Positions 1 through 12,400 of a DNA stretch of 64,000 nt are shown in pieces; position 1 is the stretch's first letter; every line of letters starts with the position of its first letter. A model generated the notes under the pieces. The model searched no databases and was not told where the DNA came from. It saw only the letters and a list, made by a program, of their open reading frames with translations. Source of the stretch: Certhia americana (lineage: Eukaryota; Chordata; Aves; Passeriformes; Certhiidae). Both the position numbers and the translations under genes were made by a program. The stretch is taken from NCBI GenBank assembly GCA_018697195.1, contig JAGMWU010000039.1, positions 124,001 through 188,000 on the forward strand, read 5' to 3'.

Positions 1-3000
1 ACCAACTCTTTAGCTGTAAGTGGGGAAGAAAACCTTTTAAAACTTCACTCAAAAGAGAAAAACCAGGCTTCGTATTAAAGGGTCTTATTTGGCAACAACA
101 AATCGTAGCATGCATTCTCCTCTAATAAATATTATTTATTGTCATTACTGGGCTGTGTTCTATAATTGGATTCTGGCACAGATTAGCAGAAAGAGAAAAA
201 TCTTTCCAATCTGATTCAAAATAGGTTTTACTATGTAAAACACATACACAAGAGTGAAAGATTATCTCTTTGCTCACCAGTAGTTATTCAAATCATTTCG
301 ACTTTTTTGTCTAGGCAGATGTTAAACCTACAGCTTGTGAAGTTGTTTTTATAAACTGTGTGATTTAGAGTTGGGGTAACTTCTTAATATTTTCTGGATA
401 GCTTTCTAATCATAGACTGTGGCTGAGCAGCTACTACATTCCTTTCAGAAAATACACTTTGAATGAAATTTGCCTTCCACCAAAGAGTCACATACACCAC
501 AGTCATAAATTAAATAAATACAATATTTTATAGATTGAGTTAAAAGCTGAAAATCAGGCATGTTGATTAGGCATGAATCTATGGTCTTTTTTTAGGGCCT
601 ATCCAGAAAGCATACTGAAGGAATCAAGTAAATATCAGCATAAGTAAACACAGTAGTACAATTAAAGAAGAAATACAAATAACAAGAAATAAGAAATAAA
701 GCTAAAGCTTCTCCCTCTCTTTAGAAGCTTGTCTTTCAGAGTTGAGAATCTTTTCAACAAATTGACCTCAACATAACAGTGGCCAAGGTGAGAAGCGTAA
801 GCACCCTCATGTAGTATCAGCACAGCACAACTGATCCAGACTCATCAGGACAATACTCACAAGCTAACAAGAAATAAAAATATAAGGAAAAGTCAAGCTA
901 TGCAAAACAGGAAGCTGAATTCACTTAACTAAAACATCAGTTTCTTTAACCTTTTCCTCCTTGCTATAAAGCTAGAGCAACTGCCAGCACACACAAGCTA
1001 ACCAGCCCTTCTTGAGAAGTACACCACAGTTTTGACATAAAAGTAATTGAAAAACACTTCTGAGTTTTAAAACAGCCTTCAAAATTACATCTTTTTTGCA
1101 TAGCATTACCTATTCCTCACTGCCTGCTCCTCCAGACATAGGGCCTGTCCAAGGTTATCTTTATTTGTTTCTGACCAACTCAGCTGTGGTGATTTAATGC
1201 CTAAGTGCAAGCAGGGATTATCATCAGGTGGAGTTGGCATGAAGCGAATTAGAAATTCATATCACCTTTCTTCCCACAACAGGTTTAGGAGATGGAGCTG
1301 TTCAGCTTCTGATTGTTGACAAGCAATGGATGGGTAGCACCACATGGAATTTGTGTAATTGCATTCAGTAGATGCCTGTTTGTGGCCTGTTTTGAACTGG
1401 GAGGGAGGAGCTATTTTACTTCAAAGCAATCAGAGAGCAGATTCTGTATACTGGTTCCTCCTACTGAAACCTCAGAAGAATACCCCAGACTTGTAGAAAT
1501 GTTCTAATTTCTGTGCAAAGTTGTTGTTTTTTTTCCTAGTGCCAGCCATTTTAAAAGCTTAGTACCAGCTTGCTTTCATTAAGTGGTTGAAAACATTTGA
1601 CTCAATCATTTTGAAGTCAAAAACCCATAAATTCATTTATTTCTTTAAAAACCCCACAGGACTGCTACAGAGAATTTTACATGCATCTACAGTGAAGTTA
1701 CATACGAAGAGTGTATTTTTTTAAAAAATATTGTTAGTTTTGTTTCCTTGGATGTTTGTCAGTACAGGGAGGAGAGAATAAGTTATGTTTAATGAAAGAT
1801 CTGGTTAAACTGACAATTCAGTCTTTTGAATGCTTTCCAGGATCAACACAGTCCATGAATGTTTCTATGAGGTTTATTATGTATGCATAAATAAAGCAAA
1901 TGGCAATGAACCCCCAGCCCTTCAGATAAATCAATGCATATCTCATGTGTTACCTTCCAAACAGAAGAGTGGTTTTCATTAGAGGCTTGGATGTATCTCT
2001 GCTCTCCATTACTCAAAGTTAGTCTCAAGAACTACACTTTTGAAACAATGAAACATGAAACCTTAACAATAAGTAAAGTGCTCTAGAAATAAGTGACTAA
2101 ACAAGATGCTGTGGTAAGTCCCAACAATTTCTGCAATGAATACAGTAACAGAATATTTTTTCAGAAGTGCATGGCCTCTAAGAAGCAGAGCTTAATCAAA
2201 GCAGACAATAACACACTGCAATGATACCTTTTGCAGCAGTGCCTCAGCAAACACAGGTAGAGTGATAAATGCTTCAGTACAAATCTTGAAATACTGTGTC
2301 TAGCCTGCAGAATACTGTAGGTTATGATAGGGGACATAATCAAGTGAAGTAAGGGAAATATGATAAACATAAGAAGGCACAAGCAAATTAGAGAATAAGA
2401 AAACACAAGAAAGAGTTGCTTTCTTTGAAGAAGAACCTTCCTAAGATGGTGACTGAGTGATGCCATCACTTGTTCAGAAAGGCAAGTGGTGTCAAGCTCA
2501 GCCAGGGAAAATGTTAGAATACAATAATGCTCTGTGTCACTCCCTCTCTTTACCTGCATTTGCTGCTGTTCTTCCTTAGCTTCCTTTGCAGCTGTTCATC
2601 AGCTTGATGATCAGTTCATCATTCCACAGCATGTGGAGCAAGTATTCCACAAAGGAGCATTGTGATATGAAAACTGAAGTCCCCTACTAGGCTAATGTGT
2701 TTTCACATAAGTGGTTTCACAGTAGTTAAATAAGAGACCAAAAATTGCTCTAGTCTACCAGAAGAAATAAATTTGTTTAAAAAGCTGAGTCAGTATCATT
2801 ACACATCCAAAGCCCTAAGTGAAGAGGACACTCTCTGTGTGTTATTCATCCACCTTCCTGAGCATGGGAGATGCTCTGTCAATTAAAGTTGACAGAACCT
2901 TCAGGTGACAGCTGAATGAAGAATGAAGGCAAGGGCCACTATCATGGGAAAAACTTCTAGAAGGAAATGAGAAGAAACTCATTATAGAAATTGCCAAACA

Positions 3001-6000
3001 CATCTGTTTAAACTAGAATTTCTTAATATTGTAAATCGTACCAGCCCGCCAGGGTGCAAGGAATTAAACTATCAGTTCCTACTCACCACCAAGAAAACCT
3101 ATAAAATTTGTTTCATGTTGAGACGCCTCATTATGGGTGGGAACTTAAATCTACAGGCAGCATTATAATAAGTAAAATTAATTTAAAAAAATATTAAAAA
3201 CACAACAATTGGGAATTTGAACCCTTTAGAAAATTGAAGAGAGGAGGCATATGACTATCTGGAGGCAACAATTATTGTTACTATCTCTAGAGAGTGCTTG
3301 GCCTAGACATGTCTATTAATACCAGACTTATTAGGTCTTGACAGCTTCTAGGACATCTGTTTACTTCATTTTCCTTTAGTCTTGCCAAATTCTAGCAGCA
3401 AAAATCATACACTTTTTGTTCCTACTTCTGCATAACTTGAAAGACTTCTTTGCATGTATGAATTCTGACAATACATGAGATCTAGTGTTCTGTATCTGAT
3501 ATATATGTACAGGCATGTGTATTCAAAGAACCATAAAGGTGGGTAAATTTCTTTAATCTGAGGGCATTTATCTAGGAATAAAGGTGCTAACAAACACAAA
3601 GTGGAGCTAACAAACATTCTTCAGAGGTGGGACAGTTTTCATGGATTTGTTTTTCAACCTGGACTAATAAAGTTTGCAGAGACCAAAATATCTCACCAGG
3701 AGTTTTTCACAATCAACTCCCTCAAGTATTTCACTATATTGCAAAATTCCAAGAAAACATTACAAAATTCCAACAAATAATATTGAGGCTTTTGGTATGG
3801 CTTCCCCTATTTTTCCAGAAGGCATCACACAGGTCCTGACCAAAATAAAGTTCACTCTAAGGTATAAAATGAAGGTTTTAAGTTAAGCTCTTGCATTTTG
3901 CTAGACTGTTACTGTATTTTAGACCTAAATCCAAAAGGCATTTCTGTCCTATAATGTTCATCATTCCAGTTCATAATTCTGTTCTTCTTGGCCATCACTT
4001 CAAAAGTAATAGTATAGGTGAGATTTAAATATCCCCTACTGGAAGCAGAAAGAAAAGGAGACAGCTACTTGTATACTATAAATCAACCACAGGCAGTTGC
4101 TGCTGCTTTGATCCAGATATTTCACTATGATTATATGCCAAACAGCTAAACTATTTTATTTACAAGAATCCAGCCTTGACCACTCATTTAAGTTTGTATA
4201 AATAATTTGTTTACATTTAAAAAATAACTTTATCAAATTAGAGATAATTTCAGAATCCAAATTTTATTTTCAACTTTTTTCCAATACTTGTTGAAAACTT
4301 GCCTATCTAGATTATTATAGCCAATAGCAACTTAATAGTTGTTAAAAATTCAGGAAGTACTAAAAAAAATATTCAAATCAATCAAATTCTTATGAAGCAA
4401 GATTAGCTTTTGCAGAAAATTGCAGCAGGTGTATTTTGAGAAGCACGTGATGGCATGGTTCCCTTCAACATCCACTAATGTGACTTGAAAACAATTATAC
4501 CGTCTGTGATGATTCCCTGAAAATACAAATAAATGTATTTCCATTTCCAACAAGAGGTTTACATTTGATTATAGCAGCTGAGAACCTGATCCAACAGTGC
4601 TGTAAAAGTCCCAGAAGAAATCTTTGACTTCAGTGGGTCTGCAGGAAATAACGTATGACCACAAACTTGATATGTATGCTTTCAGCACCTGTTTCACAAC
4701 AGTATTCCTGGGATTTAATATATTCATAATCCAATATTCTAAATAACTACAGAGGTTTCATGGCGAAAACAGAACATTACGTTCCCACCATCTTAGATCT
4801 GACCAAGTAAAGTTGAGCAGATACCTTTTATTCATGGGTCAGAAAACATGAGTTTTACATCTGAGAGTAAGTGGAAAGCATTTTTGCAGATGTTCTTCCC
4901 CAGGGAAGTATGATGCAAATAATAAATTCACTAGTTCAAAGAGTACATAAATTTCTATTTGCATGAATTTATTGGCTGTATTTTTAAACCTCCTTCCTAA
5001 ATAGTATAATTGAATAGTACATTAAATTAATTAAGAGGAGACAAAAATTTGTGACTACGATAATTGTTAGTTAAAAATACAAAACCTGAGCTTGATACCT
5101 AAAATACATGTTTTTAATTACTGACAATAATTTGCTTTTGGCTATATTAATAAGCATTATCATAGAAAATTACTGTCATTTTTGACCTCACTGTGTCCAG
5201 GAATTGCATCAGCCTCGAATTTTTTTTTTTTTTTTAGTCTATACAAGCAGAACAGTCTTCTGTTACACTTTGATACAAAGGACTTATCATATATTCGCTT
5301 CTGTAAGTTATTTATGACAAAAATCTAATGTCGTAAAATGAAAGGCTTTATAACTGTGGTGGAATACCAGTGAGGAAAGGGAGACTGGCAACAATATCTC
5401 TTCTTCCTTTTCATTTCATAATCTGTACCATCTATAATTAGTGACTGTGACAAGAATAAAAATAAAAATTAAAAAACACACATGTATTATTGTATGCTGG
5501 TACATTTTAACAGAATCACTAGTTTACTTTTTCATAATTTCCCTTTATTTGAGAGGACATAGTGGCTTGACACGTGGAAATCATCTCAGTTTCAAGTTAT
5601 TTTATAAGACCAAATAAAACTTCTTTTACCAGAGAAAGAAATATTTCTGTCCAAAACCAGCAGAACTCGAATCTTTTGTCTGGGATACTTGGACTAAGAG
5701 ACATAAAATCATTCCCTCTTTTCTTCCCAGCACGCCCTCCCTCTGTCAGCGAGCAGAAAGGGATGGCCAGCAGCCAAGGGGGATGCCACTGTCCTCCCAC
5801 TTTGCTTGTCTGTCTGTCCTCACCCCACCAGGCCCCAGAACTGTGACTGGGATTAAGGGTAAAAAAGCAAAATCCAACTATTTACTGTTCAGCATATGAA
5901 GAAATGGGCACACTCCCAGCTGCTGGAGAAACCACAGTAGGACAAGGATCAGGAAGATGGCTGATGAATGCTGGTGTCAGTGGTTGAGGACTACCAGGCA

Positions 6001-7828
6001 CATGTGGAGATGTGAGGGTTTCTCATTAGACAGAACACAGCAGAAAAGACAAGGCTCACTATGAAGAAGTTAGGTGGAAGAGGAATGAAGGGAGCCAAGG
6101 TTAATTGCCTCCCAACCCTCTGAATCCTCAAGAAAAAATTCAGATTTCTTGACAATTCCGAAAATTAGCATCACTGAGCTGCATGAACACAGCCAAATAA
6201 CATAAAAACACTTCTTCCACACATGAGGTAAAAGTCATTGCAGTGGAAATCCAGGTCACAGTAAGGCCATGACAACACTAGACAGCACATCATACCAATC
6301 CTATATCCAGGAGCACCATCATATCCCAACCCAGCCTTTCCAAACTTGAGATGCAGCCTGCTGTACTGTTAAAACAAACAGGCAGAATACTCTCATGCAT
6401 GAACATAAAAATAGAGGGATCCCTTTTTAAAGGATTGAGAGCCTTTATCACCAAAATCTAAAGCACTGTCACTTCATTCTCTCTCAAGTATTACATATTC
6501 AGATTTTTCTATTCACACTGTCTTAATGCCGTGTTAGTTACCTAAATGAGTGTATTAGTTTCCACTAAACAACATTTTCTAGATAGCAGAAAAGAACTGT
6601 CAATCTTTTTCCAGAAACCTTGATCATTTATCTCAAAATTGCATTGCAGAGAATTCCTTACATCTATAAAAACACTCAGAAGTTTGCAATCAATCTATCA
6701 CTCAATAAGTCTGTAAATAGGCTTACAGTACATGGCTTACAGTAAAATAATATGTGTAACAGTTTATGCTAACCATTTAATATTGAAAAATATAAGAATG
6801 GGACTTTACTGAATCAAAGTAAATGTACAGCAGCTTATTTCAACTCAGCTTTAGTTACACTAACAAAAAATTAGATAATGTAGAAACATTAGAAAGAAGT
6901 AAGATGAGTCAGGGTTTTCCATGAAAAACAGCTTCACTGCAGAGTAGCCAATGGAAATAATTTTAACCTTATTTAGATTAAGATAAAATGGCATTCTAAT
7001 ATCTTACTATCTTATCGAGATAATTTTATTAGTGCTTAAGATAATAAAAGATGCATCTGGCAGCAGAACGGCATTCCTCTATCCCAGAACTTGTGTCTGC
7101 ACAGGCTCACATCTGCAAATGCAGATTGACACTTTTGTAAATTATGGAAGACTGCCTAATCTAAAACATTCTCTTCCTCTTACTGTTCAAATCAAATTTT
7201 AATTTATATCTGGTTTTCCTTCTTTCTGTTTTTTTTATTTTGTGTGTTTATAGTCACTCATTGCATAATTTCACTTGTTGCATGATTACATAACAGGCAC
7301 CTTCTGTAACATATTATTATTTAATTCTTCTTCATGTATATATGTTTTATTGCATATTGAGGGGTTTATGTAGAAATATTTTTATCTGTCACCACTGAAG
7401 ACTGGTCATTTTGGAGCAGGCTCCTTAGCTCACAGCTAGTTTCAGGATTGCCTGAAACAATTGTGATGAAGATCCCCAAATGCTCCCTACAGTCACTCAT
7501 TTTGCTGTCTTGGCCTCAAAAGGGAAGAAGAATCTAATTTCTTAATCGTATAGAGCTGATAGTAAAAAATTACACCCTTTGCTAAGTATTTCAATTGCCA
7601 TCAGCAATTATCCTTTTGGACAGTATCCAATTTGCCACAGGACAATAGCTTAAAAGCACTCTTTTTTTTTTTTTGTTTCTGTGTGTGTGTGTGCGTGTGT
7701 GTAGTTCATGCTCAATTCAACACCACATCAATTCCCAATACAAACAACATAACTTGAAAATTTTGAACACAGTAATTCCAGACCTCAAGTCAAAATACAC
7801 TTGGCATAATGGAAGTCTCACCTGAATT
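1..7828. other. Intergenic DNA upstream of EDNRA, no gene recognised
   Basis: AT-rich sequence with stops in all frames. Open frames are at most about 130 codons, in line with chance, and none resembles a known protein. Simple sequence includes a T16 run at 5220-5235 and T13 plus a GT repeat at 7662-7702. A GATA-motif cluster at 6981-7044 is described under findings. No RNA gene was recognised. Confidence 0.6.
7662..7702. repeat. Poly-T followed by (GT)n microsatellite
   Basis: T13 at 7662-7674, a short GTTTCT linker, then an 11-unit GT tract at 7681-7702 with one GC interruption. It lies just upstream of an antisense CR1 3' end. Confidence 0.9.
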
Positions 7829-7829
7829 A

Positions 7830-8285
7830 CAGAATCACAGATTTGCAGAATTTTGAGATTTGAAGAGACCCATAGAAATCATCCGGCCCAAGCCCCTGCT
7901 CGGAGCCCAGCCACCCTAAAGGTAACTTGGGACTGTGTCCAGTTGGGATTTTAATATCTTCAAAGTTGGAGATTCTCCAGCCTCTCTGGGCACCCTGTGC
8001 CACGCTTTGATAATCCTTACAGTGAAAGTGTTTTTTCCTATATTCAAAATAAATTTCTTTTATTTCAAGTGTCCTTTGCCTCCTCTTCCATCACTGAGCA
8101 TCAGGGAGAAGAGTCTGGTTCTCTCTTCCTTTACTGCCTCCCATGAAATAGATTGATAAAATCCAGACCTTAAAAATTAGGGTTTCCATCTATGTCCATG
8201 AAGACCAATAGCATTACCTCTCCCAGTAAATCTTTTCTGAAATGTTCTTAATCCAAATGTTCTTAGTCTATCACATTTAACACAG
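7830..8285 (-). mobile_element. CR1 LINE 3'-end fragment, antisense to EDNRA
   Basis: Read on the minus strand this ends with the classic CR1 3' terminus: plus-strand ACAGAATCACAG at the left edge, then a diverged equivalent of the GTTGGAAGAGACC block, CATAGAAATCATC and GCCCCTGCTC. The interior matches the CR1 C-terminal coding and 3' UTR region, for example sequence around AAGTGTTTTTTCC and CTCTGGGCACCCTGTGCCA. It is 5'-truncated, as most CR1 copies are. The left boundary is clear and the right boundary near 8285 is approximate. Confidence 0.85.
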
Positions 8286-11200
8286 TAGGTAAAAGCTCCC
8301 CAGAGGAATCTGAAATGCTCAGTAATTGAAGGGAATTAACAACAATATTATTATTTCTCCAAGCTGCACACTAAAGGCCCAGAAAGCTCACTTCTTACTC
8401 AAACTTCTCTATCAAGTTTCTGCAAAATTTAGATACACCAAATCCACAGTTCCTGACTAATATTCCTTTTTGGGGTGCAGTAGCTCCTGCAGTTGTTCCT
8501 GTATTAATTGTTAGGCTCCATGGTCAATTTTGTCCTTTCACCTTCAATCCTTTATCCCTTTTGATTCTATCACAGCTTCAGATTCCCATAGTCCAAGGGC
8601 AGGAATATTTTGGTGGTTGTAATACAAACACATTTACAGTTATAAGAATTAGCTAATACAATAGTATTCTCACTATAATTCTCTTTGAATTATAAATTCC
8701 CATTGTAAATTGCCAAAATTTTCTATTACCATGAAAGAAACAGATGAAAGACACAGAGAAAGGGAGGAGAGATGGAGGGAGAAAAGGAGACGGCAAGAAG
8801 GGAGGGAGAAGCAAGACAGCCTTGCAAGAAACAAGATTTATTTGTGCTAAGCACATAAATAGAGCTATAGATATGGCATTAGTAGAGATACAATTTAAAT
8901 AAAGCAGCTGCTGGGAAACAGAAATGTTATGCAACAGAAGCAAATAGTTGGTTCAGTGATCACTGGAATTAATGAGCCCTGAGTTTCAATGAATGTAGTT
9001 TTTCTGGAGAGTGCCCTTTTTAACTGAATTCTTCTAAAGCAGCTGTGTAACTGCATCTCTTGTCGAAGAACAGATAATCTACAGAAGATAGAAATACTCT
9101 CTATAGTTTGTATGATTCTTCTTTTGATTCAGTGAAATGCAACTTCTGACTGAACTGGGGTAATAGAAGTTGAGAAACCTGCCCAACAAGTGTTTTTGAA
9201 ATTAGCATGATTCCATGAGAAGTTTTGGATTTGCTGAGCTCTTGTTCACAAGATTTAGATATTGAATTTGAAGTGAAACAGCTATCCAGTATTGTAATTG
9301 AAGTATTTAGGTGCATTTTTCTAAATTCTCCAAGTGGCTCCTATTTTCTATTGTTTGTATTGTTTCTGATAAAAGCTGTATCAGAAATCTAGTGAAATAA
9401 TTCAGAATAATTAGGTATTTGCAATCTTTGTGATCAATAACTTTTGATTTCCTGAAAATGCTACAGATTACAAGCCCACCAACTGACTGCTTATGGAAAT
9501 GCCAATTGTAGACAATGCCTGGTTGTGATTTTGGTCTTTTGAATCTCAGCAATTCAATTTAGGACTCATGACCTGATGATCATATGGTCCTATTTTATAC
9601 TAAATCTGGAAAGGTAAGTGGCTTATTTGCTTAACACAACATTTCAATAAAATGAAAATATTTCTTTCCTGCAGCCTTCATGGAAATTAATAGCTTTACA
9701 AAAGCTGATATTTGTTGATAGTCTTCTTGACTCCAGCTGCAAATCCAATTGTTTTTTTTCCCTGATGAAATTGATACATTGCCCTTACTCTGAATCTCTG
9801 GAGTTATGCAAGACAAGCTAAGCAGTTTGTTAAAGAGGTCAGAGGAAACACTTCCACTGTGCTGAAACTGATACACAGAGTCCTCAGTCAAGAACTCTTT
9901 CCTGCACGGGAGAGCAGTCCTACAATGATGGTGAAAGTGTCTCTAAAAGCTGAAAATATCTTATTGTAAAGAACTGCATTTTATCACTTTTCTCAGTAGC
10001 TGTGGTCAGCTGCATATGCAACTGCAGTTTTTGCGTAACTCCTATATGAAAACTTCCCTTTCCATGTTACTTTCCTGAATAAAAGCAGGAACAATTCAAT
10101 ATAATTTTTGAATTTATCTTAGTTTAAGACGAAATATCGATGCAGCTTTAGACACCTAGAAGATTAAAGACAAAAGAAAGGTTCATTTAAAAAATCAGCA
10201 GCAGTAAAAACAACAAAGAACATGGATCAGTAATTTCTAATAGTTAAGACTACTTATGTGGATTGGCAAAGTAAAAGAAGCATCAAAAAGGCTGTCTAGA
10301 AATAGATCTTTGACAGCATAGTAAATGTGAAAATTTTGTTACATTTATTTCATGTAATAGTAAATATAGTTATGCATGGAATCATGGCATTATGAACTGG
10401 AAGAAAAAATGTGCATTTGAATGAGATCAGAAATATACTTTTTGGCTTTGTTTTGTTTTGCATTTTTTTTGTTACAGCTGTAATTGTTTAGACATAAAAG
10501 TCAAATGATCCCAAGAAAGGAATTGGGTCTTAACAATGTTTAGAGAACATACAAAAGATTTAAGAATTGCATTCAATAAAGCACTCTATAAAGTACACAT
10601 GGTCTTTAATAACAGCCATCAATAACAGCTCTTCAGTGGTCTTTCTAGCAAGTTAATATGAAGATGATTCTTGACAAAGCAAATCATTAATACTAAGCAT
10701 CTATGACCAAACTACAAAGAATTTATTTAGTAGTATATGGAAAATTTGGTGGGTTATCAGTATTTATTCAACTTCACAGCAAGCTGAGGTTTTGAAATAA
10801 ACTTTTCACCTGATTTGCAAATAGTAGGCTCCTTGTGATTCACAGCCTGAACATGTATGTTCCTTCAAAGATCTTGTGCTTTGACACTTCATTTAATTGA
10901 GATGACTTTCTAGAAGTAATAAAGTACTGCTAATCCAGTCGACGCAGATGCTGGTTTTTCCTGTCCAAGATTTATCAGATGATTTCAAACATATTACAGA
11001 AGCATACTTTTAACTATGCAAAACTGAAAAAGTTGAAAAAAATTTCCTCCATGGTCTAGTGCCAGAAATTTTAATTCTTCAGAACATTTGCTATTGTTCT
11101 TTTCAGTCTGCTTTGGCGGTTTCAGGATGACATATTTTTACATCTTATTTAGGAAGGTTGCATTTTTTATTCAGAAGAAGCCCATATATTTTCTGCGGTT

Positions 11201-11780
11201 CAACCTGATGAAAACTTGCCAGGAAATGAGAAACCTAAAATGATTCAACAAAGGACTCAAAATTTCATAAACTTGTTAGCATGAAAGAAGGGATTTTGAA
11301 ACTCTTTCCTGTACACGCTACTCTTTCTGATACATTGGCATTTTTTCTCGTTGTGAGAAAATATCATTAGGTATAAGTGAACTTTCCACTTTTTCTGCAC
11401 AAATTTTTTTGCACCTCCGTCTTGACAGGAGAACAGTAATAGGAAGCATAGGAATTATAGAAAATGCCACACTCTTATTTTCCTTGCAAATGCAACTAAA
11501 ACGTATTAGCAAGGTGTGTCCTGGATGGATCAAAGAAACTTTCACCCAGGAGCAGCTTCAGTTTGCGGATCCAGCATTTTTTAAACTCTCACACACAATT
11601 TTACTGATTATCCCAGAGACTGATCCCAGCCAGCCCCGGGGCATATGCAAAGCAAAAGCGGTTTATTTAATCAGATTTCCCCGTTTTGCTCATGGCTCTT
11701 GTGCCGTCTGGCGGGATCAAGCAGAGACCCCTGCAGAGAATCCTGCGTGCCATTAGCAGGCACAGCTACAGCAGTGGGTT
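8286..11780. other. Intergenic DNA upstream of EDNRA, no gene recognised
   Basis: AT-rich, with a polypurine stretch at about 8745-8813 (GA-rich with few interruptions). A row of minus-strand open frames (9101-9891) was examined and not accepted as a gene. Nothing else was recognised. Confidence 0.55.
8745..8813. repeat. Purine-rich (GA/GGGA) tract
   Basis: About 69 bases of nearly uninterrupted A and G, made of GAGA and GGGAG words. It is likely a decayed simple repeat. Confidence 0.6.
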
Positions 11781-12400
11781 CCCGGGGCTGTGGTTTAGAT
11801 GAGTCCAGCGAAGCAGCTGTGCTCAGTTTCAGCGAGGAAAGAGTTAAAGAGCTCCGTGTTCCCCTGTGCCCGGGAGGCAGCCTTTGTGTTTAACATTGGC
11901 AGGGGCTCAGTTCGGGCTGGAGGTTTGTTTTAATTGGGGGAGGGGGCAGAGAAGAGGGGACGCTCCGACTTCTTCAGTCTGTCTCTTTCGTTCACTGACT
12001 TAGCGGAGGTGGGGATTTTCACTTCCACCCAGTCAGGCGTAGGCAGGAGGATTCTGGTAAGACTATCCCAGGAAAAGCCACTCCGAAGAAATTCTGCGAG
12101 GCGGCGGCGGCGGCGCCAGCAGCCGCAGCATGAGGGTGAGCGGGGCGGGGAGGCGCGGCGGGGGGAAGTGCGCGGGATGCTGCGGGAAACTCAGCCCCAT
12201 CCCGCACCGGGAACAGCCCGGCCCGAGCCGCTGGCACCTTCCAGCACCGCTGCGAACGGCCCGGACGGGCATTCGGTGGCGGTGGTGTCCCTCCGTGCGC
12301 GGGTGTGAGGGGCTGAGAGAGAGGAAGGGAGAGAGAACAAGAGACGGGCACAAGGCAGCTTGGGAGAACTGTTATTCCATGAAGTTTAACAATGTATGGA
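11780..12400 (+). promoter_or_regulatory. EDNRA: EDNRA CpG-island promoter
   Basis: GC content and CpG density rise sharply here against the AT-rich background, peaking at about 12090-12310 with a GGC-repeat run. No good TATA box was seen near the inferred start. G-rich stretches near 11936-11962 could serve as GC/KLF-type sites. About 150 bp upstream is ATGCAAAG at 11645-11652, an octamer-like motif. This is the only CpG island near the 5' end of EDNRA, so a promoter role is inferred from position. Confidence 0.7.
11930..12135 (+). other. EDNRA: EDNRA non-coding exon 1 (approximate)
   Basis: Inferred 5' UTR exon. Two donor-like sites lie in the CpG island: CTG|GTAAGA with GT at 12057, and AGG|GTGAGC with GT at 12136. 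Either could join the acceptor at 14997. The second is closer to the strongest CpG signal and follows a run of GGC repeats. The transcription start cannot be read from sequence; 11930 is only a nominal left edge. Human EDNRA also has a non-coding first exon, which supports the model. Confidence 0.5.

Noticed and set aside
2161..2559. 132-codon minus-strand hydrophobic frame
   Set aside because: Leucine/serine-rich translation of AT-rich DNA, no domain, length within chance.
9061..9950. Row of three minus-strand open frames that look protein-like (9101-9316, 9307-9552, 9631-9891)
   Set aside because: I considered a retrocopy or a gene in pieces, but could not match any family, saw stops and frame changes between them and no clear splice sites. 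A BLASTX search would settle it.
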